NCBI RefSeq assembly: GCF_016651255.1
Contig: NZ_JAEKEG010000057.1
Span: 1 to 33,237, forward strand
Length of the DNA stretch: 33,237 nt
Reading direction: 5' to 3'
Origin: Pseudomonas sp. TH10
Lineage (GTDB): Bacteria; Pseudomonadota; Gammaproteobacteria; Pseudomonadales; Pseudomonadaceae
Shown here: piece after piece, positions 25,371 to 33,237 of the stretch
Numbering within the stretch: position 1 is the first letter of the stretch
Layout of the letters: each line of letters starts with the position of its first letter
Notes under the pieces: model-generated
Database searches by the model: none
What the model was told of the DNA's origin: nothing
Seen by the model: only the letters and a program-made list of their open reading frames with translations
Program-made: the position numbers and the translations under genes

Positions 25371-26869
25371 GAACGCTCCCGCTCGGCAAACAGTGCCTGG
25401 ACAAAGGGTTCGGCTTCAAAGGTACGCAAATCGTCGATGCCTTCACCGACGCCGATGTAGCGGATCGGCAGGCCGAATTGCTTGGCCAGGGCGAAAATCA
25501 CCCCGCCCTTGGCGGTGCCGTCGAGCTTGGTCAGCGCCAGGCCGGTCAGTTCGACGGTCTGGTTGAATTGCTTGGCCTGGTTGATGGCGTTCTGGCCGGT
25601 GCCGGCGTCGAGCACCAGCAGCACTTCGTGCGGTGCGTCGGCGTCGAGCTTGCCGATCACCCGGCGAACCTTTTTCAGTTCTTCCATCAGGTTGTCTTTG
25701 GTGTGCAGGCGACCGGCGGTGTCAGCGATCAGTACGTCGATGCCACGGGCCTTGGCGGCCTGCACGGCGTCGAAGATCACCGAAGCCGAGTCGGCGCCAG
25801 TGTGCTGGGCGATGACCGGGATCTTGTTGCGCTCGCCCCAGACCTGCAATTGCTCCACGGCAGCGGCGCGGAAGGTGTCACCGGCGGCGAGCATGACTTT
25901 CTTGCCTTCCAGTTGCAGCTTCTTCGCCAGTTTGCCGATGGTGGTGGTTTTGCCGGCGCCGTTGACGCCGACCACCAGAATCACGAACGGCTTGTTCTGC
26001 GAGACGATTTTCAACGGTTGTTCGACCGGCTTGAGCATCGCGGCCAGTTCGGCCTGCAGGGATTTGTACAGCGCGTCGGCGTCGGCCAGCTCTTTGCGGG
26101 CGACCTTCTGGGTCAGGCGCTGGATGATCTGCGTGGTGGCTTCGACGCCCACGTCAGCGGTGAGCAGACGGGTTTCGAGGTCATCGAGCAGATCGTCATC
26201 AATAGTTTTACGGCCAAGGAACAGGCTGGCCATGCCCTCGCCGATGCTGGCGCTGGTCTTCGACAGGCCTTGCTTGAGGCGGGCGAAGAAACCGGCTTTG
26301 GTTTCTTCGGTGCGCACAGGCTCTGCAACAGGCTCGATGATGGCAACCGACGCCTCGACCACTGGCGCTGGCGCTGGTGCCGGAGCGGGTGCTGGCACCG
26401 CAGCTGGCACTGGCACTGGCACTGGTACCACTGCAACAGCCTCAGGCTCAGCCAATACCACCGGGGCGACAGGCGGCTCCACAAACAGTGCCTGAGCGGG
26501 CTCCGGCGCGACAACCGTCGGTGCCGGGATTGGCGGCGGCAGGTGCGGTGCCAGTTCATCCTCGACCAACGCCACCGGTTCTTCCGCGACGGGCAATTTT
26601 AACCAGGGTTCGGCGACCGGAACCGGAGTCGAGGGTTGCTCAGCCACGACTTCAGGTTCAGGCTCGACGATCGGCTGCAGCACCGGCTCGGCGATCGGCA
26701 GGACAATCGGCGCCGGCTCCTCATCCAGTACTGGCTCTGGAACCGGCTCATTAAGTGGCTGTGGCTGTTCGACGACGGGTTGCTGCGGTTTCTTACGCAG
26801 CCATCCGAACAGGCTTTTCTTCTCGCCAGCCGCAGCTGGGGTCTTCTTGTCGTCGTTGGAACCAAACAT
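25367..26869 (-). CDS. ftsY: FtsY, signal recognition particle receptor
   Basis: A 500-residue SRP receptor GTPase that docks ribosome-SRP complexes at the inner membrane. The N-terminal A region (residues 1-190) is acidic, Pro/Val-rich and low in complexity, with alternating PVPVPV and APAPAP runs near residues 148-170. The NG domain follows from about residue 195, with G1 GVNGAGKTTT (about 305-314), DTAGR and TKLDGTAKGG. First gene of ftsY-ftsE-ftsX. No strong ribosome site precedes the ATG at 26869. The long A region is usual in pseudomonads but variable in length. Confidence 0.97.
   Translation of the reverse strand: MFGSNDDKKTPAAAGEKKSLFGWLRKKPQQPVVEQPQPLNEPVPEPVLDEEPAPIVLPIAEPVLQPIVEPEPEVVAEQPSTPVPVAEPWLKLPVAEEPVALVEDELAPHLPPPIPAPTVVAPEPAQALFVEPPVAPVVLAEPEAVAVVPVPVPVPAAVPAPAPAPAPAPVVEASVAIIEPVAEPVRTEETKAGFFARLKQGLSKTSASIGEGMASLFLGRKTIDDDLLDDLETRLLTADVGVEATTQIIQRLTQKVARKELADADALYKSLQAELAAMLKPVEQPLKIVSQNKPFVILVVGVNGAGKTTTIGKLAKKLQLEGKKVMLAAGDTFRAAAVEQLQVWGERNKIPVIAQHTGADSASVIFDAVQAAKARGIDVLIADTAGRLHTKDNLMEELKKVRRVIGKLDADAPHEVLLVLDAGTGQNAINQAKQFNQTVELTGLALTKLDGTAKGGVIFALAKQFGLPIRYIGVGEGIDDLRTFEAEPFVQALFAERERS
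26361..26429. repeat. Hexanucleotide-type repeat inside ftsY
   Basis: Within ftsY the plus strand shows stacked CTGGCA/CTGGCG units, including three exact CTGGCA copies plus CTGG at 26404-26425. They encode the Ala/Pro/Val alternation of the A region. All units are multiples of three, so expansion or contraction would change the linker length without breaking the frame. Confidence 0.7.
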
Positions 26870-27213
26870 GGAGGACGGCTATCTCACGGTAGCGACGCGC
26901 CATAAGGGCGCCCCGGCAAATAAATATTCGATGCAGAACAGACTGTGTTTCATCCAGCTTGTTCACGCGCAACATTTTGTCGAGGTGTACGGGACATCTC
27001 AGGAAAACGATTTAACACAGGACTGATGCGGCAAAATCGGCGAAAAAGCAGAACTCTGCCAATAAATGCCGAATTCCCGTCGCGAACCCATACAACCTGA
27101 TCAAGCATCAAGGCCTGATAGGCGTGGCCGCCAGTAAAACGGATCAGTATCCTAGCACCTCCTCGCCCGCCTAGGCTAAGACCAAGCGGGCAGCCCAACA
27201 GGTTAAAAAACGA
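26870..27213. other. Divergent intergenic region ftsY / M16 peptidase
   Basis: This 344-base gap separates two divergent operons and must hold both promoters. I found no pair of hexamers at acceptable spacing: TATCCT at 27148-27153 lacks a -35 partner, and the AT-rich AAATAAATATTC near 26918-26929 is suggestive only. A GCCCGC/GCGGGC inverted repeat lies at about 27165-27191. No gene-like reading frame, REP element or RNA gene is evident. Base composition is somewhat lower in GC than the flanking genes. Confidence 0.5.
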
Positions 27214-28569
27214 ATGAATGCTCTAGCCCGCCGCGCCGCAGGCCTGCTGCTCAGCACAGTCTGCCTGCCCCTTTCGGCCCTGGCGGCCGACCCGCAACCG
27301 ACTCACGAATTCACCCTCGACAACGGCCTCAAGGTCGTCGTGCGCGAAGACCATCGCGCGCCAGTGGTGGTCTCGCAGGTCTGGTACAAGGTCGGCTCCA
27401 GCTACGAGACACCAGGCCAGACTGGCTTGTCTCATGCACTGGAACACATGATGTTCAAGGGCAGCGAAAAAATCGGCCCCGGTGAAGCCTCGCTGATCCT
27501 GCGCGACCTGGGCGCTGAAGAGAACGCATTCACCAGCGACGATTTCACGGCCTATTACCAGGTGCTGGCCCGCGACCGTCTGGGCGTAGCGTTTGAGCTG
27601 GAAGCCGACCGCATGGCCAACCTGCGCCTGCCGGCCGACGAATTCGCCAAGGAAATCGAAGTCATCAAGGAAGAGCGCCGTCTGCGCACCGATGACAAGC
27701 CGATGTCCAAGGCCTATGAGCGCTTCAAGGCCATGGCCTACCCGGCCAGCGGCTACCACACGCCGACCATCGGCTGGATGGCCGACCTGGACCGCATGAA
27801 GGTCGAGGAGCTGCGCCATTGGTACCAATCCTGGTACGTGCCGAACAATGCCACCCTGGTGGTGGTCGGCGACGTCACTCCAGACGAGGTCAAGACCCTG
27901 GCCCAGCGCTATTTCGGCCCGATCCCCAAGCGTGACGTGCCGTCAGCCAAGCAGCCTCTGGAACTGGCCGAGCCCGGTGAAAGGAAGATCACCCTGCACG
28001 TGCAGACCCAATTACCGAGCCTGATGCTGGGCTTCAATGTGCCGAGCATCGCCACGGCTGAAGACAAGCGCTCGGTCAACGCTCTGCGCCTGATCTCGGC
28101 ACTGCTCGACGGTGGTTACAGCGGCCGTATCCCGACACAACTGGAGCGCGGCGAAGAGCTGGTGTCCGGCGGTTCGTCGAGTTACGACGCCTACACCCGT
28201 GGCGACAGCCTGTTCACCCTGTCGGCAACTCCGAACACGCAGAAGAAAAAGACCATGGCGCAAGCCGAGGCCGGCCTGTGGAAACTGCTGGAGCAGCTGA
28301 AAACCACCGCGCCGTCCGCCGAAGAGCTGGAGCGCGTGCGTGCGCAAGTGATCGCCGGTCTGGTCTTCGAACGTGACTCGATCACCAGCCAGGCCACCGC
28401 CATAGGCCAGCTGGAAACCGTCGGCCTGTCGTGGAAACTGATGGACACCGAACTCGCCGATCTCGAAAGCGTCACTCCGCAAGATATCCAGAACGCCGCC
28501 AAGCTGTATTTCACCCGCGAACGTCTCAGCGTCGCCCACGTCCTGCCACTGGAGACGACTCATGAGTGA
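27214..28569 (+). CDS. M16 zinc metallopeptidase, catalytic subunit
   Basis: A 451-residue periplasmic M16 (pitrilysin family) peptidase. A signal peptide covers about residues 1-24 (ending LSALAA). The inverted zinc motif HxxEH is present as HALEHM near residue 73, with the downstream glutamates in EIEVIKEERR completing the site. Both M16 halves are present (second half from about residue 190). It overlaps the next gene by 8 bases; that partner lacks the zinc motif, so the two probably form a heterodimer. The substrate is unknown. Confidence 0.93.
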   Translation: MNALARRAAGLLLSTVCLPLSALAADPQPTHEFTLDNGLKVVVREDHRAPVVVSQVWYKVGSSYETPGQTGLSHALEHMMFKGSEKIGPGEASLILRDLGAEENAFTSDDFTAYYQVLARDRLGVAFELEADRMANLRLPADEFAKEIEVIKEERRLRTDDKPMSKAYERFKAMAYPASGYHTPTIGWMADLDRMKVEELRHWYQSWYVPNNATLVVVGDVTPDEVKTLAQRYFGPIPKRDVPSAKQPLELAEPGERKITLHVQTQLPSLMLGFNVPSIATAEDKRSVNALRLISALLDGGYSGRIPTQLERGEELVSGGSSSYDAYTRGDSLFTLSATPNTQKKKTMAQAEAGLWKLLEQLKTTAPSAEELERVRAQVIAGLVFERDSITSQATAIGQLETVGLSWKLMDTELADLESVTPQDIQNAAKLYFTRERLSVAHVLPLETTHE

Positions 28570-30052
28570 GCGTAAAAACCAGCGCCTGGCGCTGATCGGC
28601 CTCGTCGTTGTCGCGCTGATCGGCTCCGCGACCGTCTACTTGCTGCGGCCCGACGACTCGACAGCCAGCGAAGCCCTCGATAACGCCAAGTCCAGCCAGA
28701 AACTGCAATCGCTGGCCGAACTCGACGGCAAGGCCCCGGCCAGCCGCAAGCTCGACGTGCAAACCTGGAACACCGCCGAAGGCGCCAAGGTAATGTTCGT
28801 CGAAGCCCATGAATTGCCGATGTTCGACATGCGCCTGATCTTCGCCGCCGGCAGCAGCCAGGACGGCAACGCGGCAGGTCTGGCGGTGCTGACCAACGCG
28901 ATGCTCAATGAAGGTGTCGCCGGCAAAGACGTCGGTGCTATCGCTCAGGGCTTTGAAGGCCTCGGTGCCGATTTCGGCAACGGTGCTTTCAAGGACATGG
29001 CGCTGGCCTCGCTGCGCAGCCTCAGCGCCGCAGATAAACGCGCGCCGGCCCTGGAGCTGTTTTCCGAAGTGGTCGGCAAACCGACCTTCCCGGCCGACTC
29101 GTTCGCACGCATCAAGAACCAGATGCTGGCCGGTTTCGAGTATCAGAAACAGAACCCCGGCAAACTCGCCAGCCTCGAACTGATGAAGCGTTTGTATGGC
29201 GATCATCCGTACGCGCATTCGAGCGACGGCAACCCGCAGAGCGTACCGAAGATCACCCTCGCGCAGCTGCGTGAGTTCCACGCCAAGGCCTACGCGGCCG
29301 GCAACGTGGTGATCGCGCTGGTCGGCGACTTGTCCCGCGCGGAAGCCGAGGCAATTGCCAATCAGGTGTCCACTGCCCTGCCGAAAGGCCCGGCGCTGGC
29401 GAAAATTGCGCAACCGGCAGAGCCCCAGGCCAGCACCGGCCACATCGAATTCCCGTCCAAACAGACCAACCTGCTGCTGGCGCAACTGGGCATCGACCGC
29501 GATGACCCGGACTACGCCGCCCTGTCGATGGGCAACCAGATCCTTGGCGGCGGTGGTTTCGGCACGCGATTGATGAGTGAAGTCCGCGAAAAACGTGGCC
29601 TGACCTACGGCGTGTACTCGGGTTTCAGCCCGATGCAGGCGCGCGGGCCGTTTATGATCAACCTGCAGACCCGCGCAGAAATGAGCGAAGGCACCCTGAA
29701 ACTGGTGCAGGACGTGCTCGCCGATTACCTGAAAAGCGGTCCGACGCAGAAAGAACTCGACGACGCCAAACGCGAACTCGCAGGCAGCTTCCCGCTGTCC
29801 ACCGCAAGCAACGCCGATATCGTTGGCCAACTTGGCGCCATGGGCTTCTATAATCTGCCGTTGAGCTATCTGGACGACTTCATGCGTCAGTCGCAGAGCC
29901 TGACCGTGGAACAAGTCCGCGACGCCCTGAACAAACACCTGAGCACGGACAAAATGGTCATCGTCACCGCTGGCCCGACCGTGCCGCAAAAGCCGTTACC
30001 GGCCCCTTCTGATAAACCTGCCGAGCAACCGCTCGGGGTTCCGGAGCATTAA
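28562..30052 (+). CDS. M16-like protein, non-catalytic partner
   Basis: A 496-residue M16-fold protein with an N-terminal hydrophobic segment (about residues 10-28) acting as anchor or signal. Where HxxEH is expected, the sequence reads LAVLTNAMLNEG, so zinc cannot be bound in the usual way. The C-terminal half keeps the substrate-binding R/Y region, GGFGTRLMSEVREKRGLTYG. In M16 pairs such as mitochondrial processing peptidase, one subunit supplies zinc and the other does not. The C terminus is Pro-rich. The stop overlaps the rsmD start (TAATG). Confidence 0.9.
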   Translation: MSERKNQRLALIGLVVVALIGSATVYLLRPDDSTASEALDNAKSSQKLQSLAELDGKAPASRKLDVQTWNTAEGAKVMFVEAHELPMFDMRLIFAAGSSQDGNAAGLAVLTNAMLNEGVAGKDVGAIAQGFEGLGADFGNGAFKDMALASLRSLSAADKRAPALELFSEVVGKPTFPADSFARIKNQMLAGFEYQKQNPGKLASLELMKRLYGDHPYAHSSDGNPQSVPKITLAQLREFHAKAYAAGNVVIALVGDLSRAEAEAIANQVSTALPKGPALAKIAQPAEPQASTGHIEFPSKQTNLLLAQLGIDRDDPDYAALSMGNQILGGGGFGTRLMSEVREKRGLTYGVYSGFSPMQARGPFMINLQTRAEMSEGTLKLVQDVLADYLKSGPTQKELDDAKRELAGSFPLSTASNADIVGQLGAMGFYNLPLSYLDDFMRQSQSLTVEQVRDALNKHLSTDKMVIVTAGPTVPQKPLPAPSDKPAEQPLGVPEH

Positions 30053-30663
30053 TGGCTACTCGTCCCAAAAAACCGCTTCACAACGTGCATAACGGCGTGA
30101 ACCAATTGCGCATCATCGGCGGCGAATGGGGCAGCCGAAAGCTGAGCTTCCCCGACGCACCAGGCTTGCGCCCGACGCCGGACCGGGTGCGTGAAACCCT
30201 GTTCAACTGGCTCGCGCCTTATGTCGCCGGGGCGAAAGTGTTCGACCCCTTCGCCGGCAGTGGCGCGCTGTTCCTCGAGGCATTGTCCCGAGGCGCCGCC
30301 CTGGGCCAGGCGCTCGACGCCAGTAACATTGCCGTGTCGAGCATCAAGGAGCACCTGGGCACGCTGCGTTGCACCACCGGGCAAATCCAGACGGCCGACG
30401 CCTTGCGTTACCTGGAAACCCAGGCCGCCGTGGCCTACGACCTGGTATTCCTCGACCCGCCGTTCAACCAGAACCTGTTGCCAACCGTGTGCACCCTGCT
30501 TGAGGAGCGCCAGTGGCTGGCCGACGAGGCCTGGATCTACACCGAGAGCGAAAACGCGCCATCAAGCCTTGGCTTGCCAGGCAACTGGCGCCTGCATCGG
30601 GAGCAGAAATCCGGGCGGGTGTACTACGCGTTGTGGCAACGTATGGCACAGATCGCCGGTTAA
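30052..30663 (+). CDS. rsmD: 16S rRNA (guanine966-N2)-methyltransferase RsmD
   Basis: A 203-residue SAM-dependent enzyme that methylates G966 of 16S rRNA. The N terminus opens with LRIIGGEWGSRKL, and RPTPDRVRETLFNWL precedes the SAM motif FDPFAGSGALFLEAL. The catalytic motif IV is FLDPPF. It starts at the overlap with the M16-like gene, so it is probably translated from the same message. Confidence 0.95.
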   Translation: MATRPKKPLHNVHNGVNQLRIIGGEWGSRKLSFPDAPGLRPTPDRVRETLFNWLAPYVAGAKVFDPFAGSGALFLEALSRGAALGQALDASNIAVSSIKEHLGTLRCTTGQIQTADALRYLETQAAVAYDLVFLDPPFNQNLLPTVCTLLEERQWLADEAWIYTESENAPSSLGLPGNWRLHREQKSGRVYYALWQRMAQIAG

Positions 30664-30679
30664 TCGACCCGCCTGAAAA

Positions 30680-30707
30680 GGTGCCTGCCTCAATGGAAGC
30701 AGGCACC
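30680..30707 (+). other. Small hairpin between rsmD and the YheT-type gene
   Basis: GGTGCCTGC (30680-30688) pairs exactly with GCAGGCACC (30699-30707) around a 10-base loop that contains the ATG at 30693. There is no T-run, so it is not a typical intrinsic terminator. It could lower initiation at that ATG and favour the GTG at 30726. Confidence 0.45.
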
Positions 30708-31718
30708 GCCGCCTCGAGAGTAATCGTGCACCCTCCGTCAGAACGCTTCAGCCCCGCCTTCGGCCTTGGCAACCCGCACTTGCAAACATTGTGGGGACCG
30801 CTGTGGCGTAAAACCACCCACATTGGACGCGAGCGCGAGCGCCTGTGGCTTGAGGATGGTGACTTTCTTGACCTCGACTGGCATGGCCCGCATGGCGCCG
30901 ACACCCCGCTGGTGCTGGTCCTGCACGGGCTGACCGGCTCTTCCAATTCACCTTATGTCGCGGGCGTGCAAAAGGCGCTGGCGGCCCAGGGCTGGGCCAG
31001 CGTTGCACTGAACTGGCGCGGCTGCTCGGGGGAACCGAACCTGTTGCCGCGCAGTTACCATTCCGGCGCCAGCGATGACCTGGCCGAAACCCTCAAGCAC
31101 TTGCGCGCCAGGCGGCCACTCGCTCCGTTGTACGCAGTCGGTTATTCCCTGGGCGGCAATGTGTTGCTCAAATACCTGGGTGAAAGTGGCCGTGACAGTG
31201 GCTTGCAGGGTGCAGTGGCGGTATCGGTGCCCTTTCGCCTGGATCAATGTGCAGATCGCATCGGCCAGGGTTTTTCAAGGGTCTATCAGGCGCATTTCAT
31301 GCGCGAAATGCTGGCCTACATCAAGAACAAGCAACGCCAGTTCCAGCATGACGGGCGCGAAGATGGGCTGGCGTCCCTGGCGGCCTTGGGCTCTCTGGAG
31401 AACATGCGCACTTTCTGGGACTTCGATGGCCGGGTGACCGCTCCACTGCACGGGTATGCCGATGCCGAAGATTATTATCGCCGAGCGTCGAGCCGTTATT
31501 TCCTCGGGCAGATCCAAACGCCAACGCTGATGATCCAGGCGGCTGACGATCCGTTTGTATTCCCGCACAGCCTGCCCCGAGCCGACGAGTTATCCCCGTG
31601 CATCCAGTTCGAATTGCACGCCGCAGGTGGGCATGTCGGGTTTGTCGAGGGTTCGTTCAGGCAACCGGGATACTACCTGGAGCGGCGCATCCCAGCGTGG
31701 CTGGCAAATCCTCTGTAG
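30693..31718 (+). CDS. YheT-type alpha/beta hydrolase
   Basis: A hydrolase of the YheT/ABHD1-3 family (COG0429) of 341 residues from the ATG at 30693, or 330 from a GTG at 30726 that has GAGAG just upstream. The family opening NPHLQTLWG is present. The nucleophile serine is in GYSLGGN. The acid and base are likely in IQAADDPFV and AAGGHVGF. The natural substrate is not established. The ATG at 30693 lies in a hairpin loop, so the true start is uncertain. The stop codon is formed by the first bases of a REP element. Confidence 0.88.
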   Translation: MEAGTAASRVIVHPPSERFSPAFGLGNPHLQTLWGPLWRKTTHIGRERERLWLEDGDFLDLDWHGPHGADTPLVLVLHGLTGSSNSPYVAGVQKALAAQGWASVALNWRGCSGEPNLLPRSYHSGASDDLAETLKHLRARRPLAPLYAVGYSLGGNVLLKYLGESGRDSGLQGAVAVSVPFRLDQCADRIGQGFSRVYQAHFMREMLAYIKNKQRQFQHDGREDGLASLAALGSLENMRTFWDFDGRVTAPLHGYADAEDYYRRASSRYFLGQIQTPTLMIQAADDPFVFPHSLPRADELSPCIQFELHAAGGHVGFVEGSFRQPGYYLERRIPAWLANPL

Positions 31719-31815
31719 GAGCGAGCTTGCTCGCGAGAAACCCGAGAGCGCCGCGGGGTGTCTGATTTCCCGCGTTATCGTTCATCTCCATCGCGAGCAA
31801 GCTCGCTCCTGCAGG
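31713..31815. repeat. REP doublet between the hydrolase and sseA
   Basis: Inverted arms CTGTAGGAGCGAGCTTGCTC (31713-31732) and GAGCAAGCTCGCTCCTGCAG (31795-31814). The spacer matches the reverse complement of that at 5871-5974. The left arm overlaps the last codons of the hydrolase gene and supplies its TAG stop (31716-31718). It lies between convergent genes. Confidence 0.92.
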
Positions 31816-31822
31816 TACAGGA

Positions 31823-32677
31823 TTATTCGCCTTTGGCGACGCCTCGCGCAGGATCGTTGATCCATTCGCTCCAAGACCCCGCATACAACGCTCCCAACGG
31901 ATAACCCGCCAGGCACAGGGCGAACAGGTTATGGCACGCCGTCACCCCGGAGCCGCAATAGGCCACCAGCTCCGTCGGCGAACGGTCTGCCAGTTTCGCC
32001 GCAAAGCGCTGCTTTAGCTGATCGGCCGGCAAGAATCGCCCGTCGCCGCCCAGGTTATCGGTGAAAGCTGCGCATTGCGCCCCGGGAATATGCCCGGCCA
32101 CCGGATCAATCGGCTCGACCTCACCTTTAAAACGAGCCAGGGCACGAGCATCGAGCAAAGTCATGGCCGGCTGGTCGAGACGCTGCTGCAATTGTTCGCA
32201 GCTCAGCACCAACGAGGCGTCCGGCTCACCGGTGAAGGTGCCCCGCTCTTTACCGGGTGCATCTAGACTCAGCGGCAACCCCGCCGCATGCCAGGCCTTG
32301 AGCCCGCCATCGAGAATGAACACGCCATCACGCTTGCCCAGCCACGCCAGCAACCACCACGCCCGCGCCGCATAGGCACCGGGGCCGTCGTCATACAGAA
32401 TCACGTCACTGTCGGCATTGATGCCCCAGGCTTGCAGACGCTCGATCAACGCTGCCGGTTCAGGCAACGGATGGCGCCCGGTCACACCCTTGAGCACTTT
32501 GCCGCTCAGGTCACGCTCAAGATCGGCGAAGCTCGCGCCGGCAATGTGCCCTTCGGCGTAGCTGCGCTGCCCGTAATCAGGATCTTCGAGGGCAAAACGA
32601 CAATCGAGAATCACCAGCCCCGGCTGTTCCTTACGGGCATCCAATGCTTGCGGGCTGATCAGTTGCGCAATCGGCAT
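31823..32677 (-). CDS. sseA: 3-mercaptopyruvate sulfurtransferase (rhodanese family)
   Basis: A 284-residue protein with two rhodanese domains (about residues 8-130 and 155-275). The catalytic cysteine is in VAYCGSGVTACHN near residue 240. The CGSGVTA loop is typical of mercaptopyruvate sulfurtransferase; thiosulfate-specific rhodaneses usually carry CRxGxTx. It transfers sulfur from mercaptopyruvate to thiol acceptors or cyanide. The start lies 15 bases after the stop of the TetR-type gene on the same strand, so the two are likely cotranscribed. Confidence 0.92.
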   Translation of the reverse strand: MPIAQLISPQALDARKEQPGLVILDCRFALEDPDYGQRSYAEGHIAGASFADLERDLSGKVLKGVTGRHPLPEPAALIERLQAWGINADSDVILYDDGPGAYAARAWWLLAWLGKRDGVFILDGGLKAWHAAGLPLSLDAPGKERGTFTGEPDASLVLSCEQLQQRLDQPAMTLLDARALARFKGEVEPIDPVAGHIPGAQCAAFTDNLGGDGRFLPADQLKQRFAAKLADRSPTELVAYCGSGVTACHNLFALCLAGYPLGALYAGSWSEWINDPARGVAKGE

Positions 32678-32692
32678 AACGGGCTCCTGTGA

Positions 32693-33237
32693 TTAAAGCG
32701 GTTGTGATTCCTCATGCGCTTCTTCAAGCGCCTGACCCAGCGGCACATAAAATTCTTCGTACAGCGCATTGACTTCATCACGCGCCTGATCCGTGACGAA
32801 GCCCGCCTCCAGCACCAGCACCTGATACACCCCACGCTTGACGGCTTGCTCACTCAAGTGATTGGAATTTTCCCGCGTCGTGCAGAGAAAACGCACCCAG
32901 GAGGTCAGGATAATCCAGGCGTTGAGGGTCAGGGACTCGATCTGCACCTTATCCATGCGCAGGATCCCGGCCTCGACGAAGCCGGCGTAGATCTGCGTGC
33001 CATGGATCAGGCAGCGCTGGGAAAAGCGTCGGTAGCGCCCGGCCAACTCCGGATCGCTGTCGAGCAGGTGCTCGAGGTCACGATGCAGGAAGCGATACCG
33101 CCACATGGCTGCCAGCAGTTCCTTAAGGTAGAAACGCTTGTCTTCCACCGTGGAAGCGCGGCCCTGGGGTGGACGCAGGAAGCTGTCCACCAGGCTTTCG
33201 TACTCACTGAAGAGCACGGCGATGATCGCCTGCTTGT
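32693..33237 (-). CDS. TetR-family transcriptional regulator, N terminus cut by window edge
   Basis: A partial regulator. The frame is open to the end of the window, so the real start lies beyond 33237 and the GTG at 33217 is probably not the start. The first residues seen, KQAIIAVLFSEYE, match the end of a TetR helix-turn-helix domain (NLYYHxxxKxxI...). About 170 residues of alpha-helical ligand-binding domain follow. The DNA-binding helices are off the window. The inducer is unknown. It may regulate itself and sseA downstream. Confidence 0.85.
   Translation of the reverse strand, partial: KQAIIAVLFSEYESLVDSFLRPPQGRASTVEDKRFYLKELLAAMWRYRFLHRDLEHLLDSDPELAGRYRRFSQRCLIHGTQIYAGFVEAGILRMDKVQIESLTLNAWIILTSWVRFLCTTRENSNHLSEQAVKRGVYQVLVLEAGFVTDQARDEVNALYEEFYVPLGQALEEAHEESQPL

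Noticed and set aside
25478..26602. A 374-codon plus-strand reading frame opposite ftsY
   Set aside because: Its Trp/His/Arg-rich tail is produced by the complementary strand of the ftsY repeat tract.
26950..27198. An 82-codon minus-strand reading frame in the ftsY/M16 gap
   Set aside because: No ribosome site, no recognisable domain, and it spans the region that must hold both divergent promoters.
28526..29989. A 487-codon minus-strand reading frame opposite the M16-like gene
   Set aside because: It mirrors the codon structure of a well-supported gene and shows no family features or ribosome site.
1..33237. Defence island, prophage, integron or biosynthetic cluster
   Set aside because: All genes are conserved housekeeping genes in an order known from other Pseudomonas; there is no integrase, tRNA-adjacent repeat or composition shift.

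Overview
The window is a stretch of core chromosome from a Pseudomonas of the fluorescens type. The gene order (pilGHIJ, gshB, tonB, algH, ruvX, pyrR, pyrB, pyrC', pilT, yggS, proC, yggT, metX, metW, rdgB, hemW, trmB, thiG, thiS, mtgA, rpoH, ftsXEY, two M16 peptidases, rsmD) follows the arrangement I remember from P. aeruginosa around PA0367-PA0411. The intergenic REP doublets built on arms such as GGGAGCGAGCCTGCTCGCGA point to the fluorescens group. GC is high throughout. I see no prophage, insertion sequence, tRNA, rRNA or CRISPR array.

Layout. 1-3542 (minus strand): the pilG-pilH-pilI-pilJ chemosensory cluster that controls type IV pilus twitching. 3890-7667 (plus): gshB, a TonB energy transducer, algH, ruvX and pyrR. 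7695-9965: pyrB, here frameshifted, overlapping pyrC', a dihydroorotase-like subunit without its metal ligands. 10053-11347: a TM2-domain membrane protein and an NlpC/P60 hydrolase. 11479-12513 (minus): the retraction ATPase gene pilT, divergent from yggS-proC-yggT (12570-14706). 14901-18923 (plus): metX, also frameshifted, then metW, a DUF4426 protein, rdgB and hemW, mostly overlapping or closely packed; a DUF3392 protein follows. 19398-21188 (minus): thiS-thiG-trmB. 21390-22557: a DUF423 protein divergent from mtgA. 22707-26869 (minus): ftsY-ftsE-ftsX, overlapping by 4 bases at each junction, followed by rpoH with a convincing AlgU/sigma-E-type promoter. 27214-31718 (plus): an M16 peptidase pair, rsmD and a YheT-type hydrolase. 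31823-33237 (minus): a TetR-type regulator, cut by the window edge, and sseA.

How the parts relate. Two separate loci for twitching motility flank biosynthetic and housekeeping operons, with a TonB homologue between them. Pyrimidine synthesis and methionine synthesis are each interrupted by one indel in a short homopolymer. Restoring two bases in pyrB and one in metX gives 334 and 379 residues, the family lengths as I recall them, so sequencing error or very recent mutation is more likely than old decay. The second layer of the window is its REP doublets: nine elements of three arm types fill gaps between genes. Two of them, at 5871-5974 and 31713-31815, are near-identical over their full length in opposite orientation, and one supplies the stop codon of the gene before it.

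I found no convincing new multi-gene system. The observations most worth checking are the two frameshifts, the REP doublets, the AlgU-type rpoH promoter, the degenerate partner subunits (PyrC' and the second M16 protein) and the long inverted repeat ahead of tonB.
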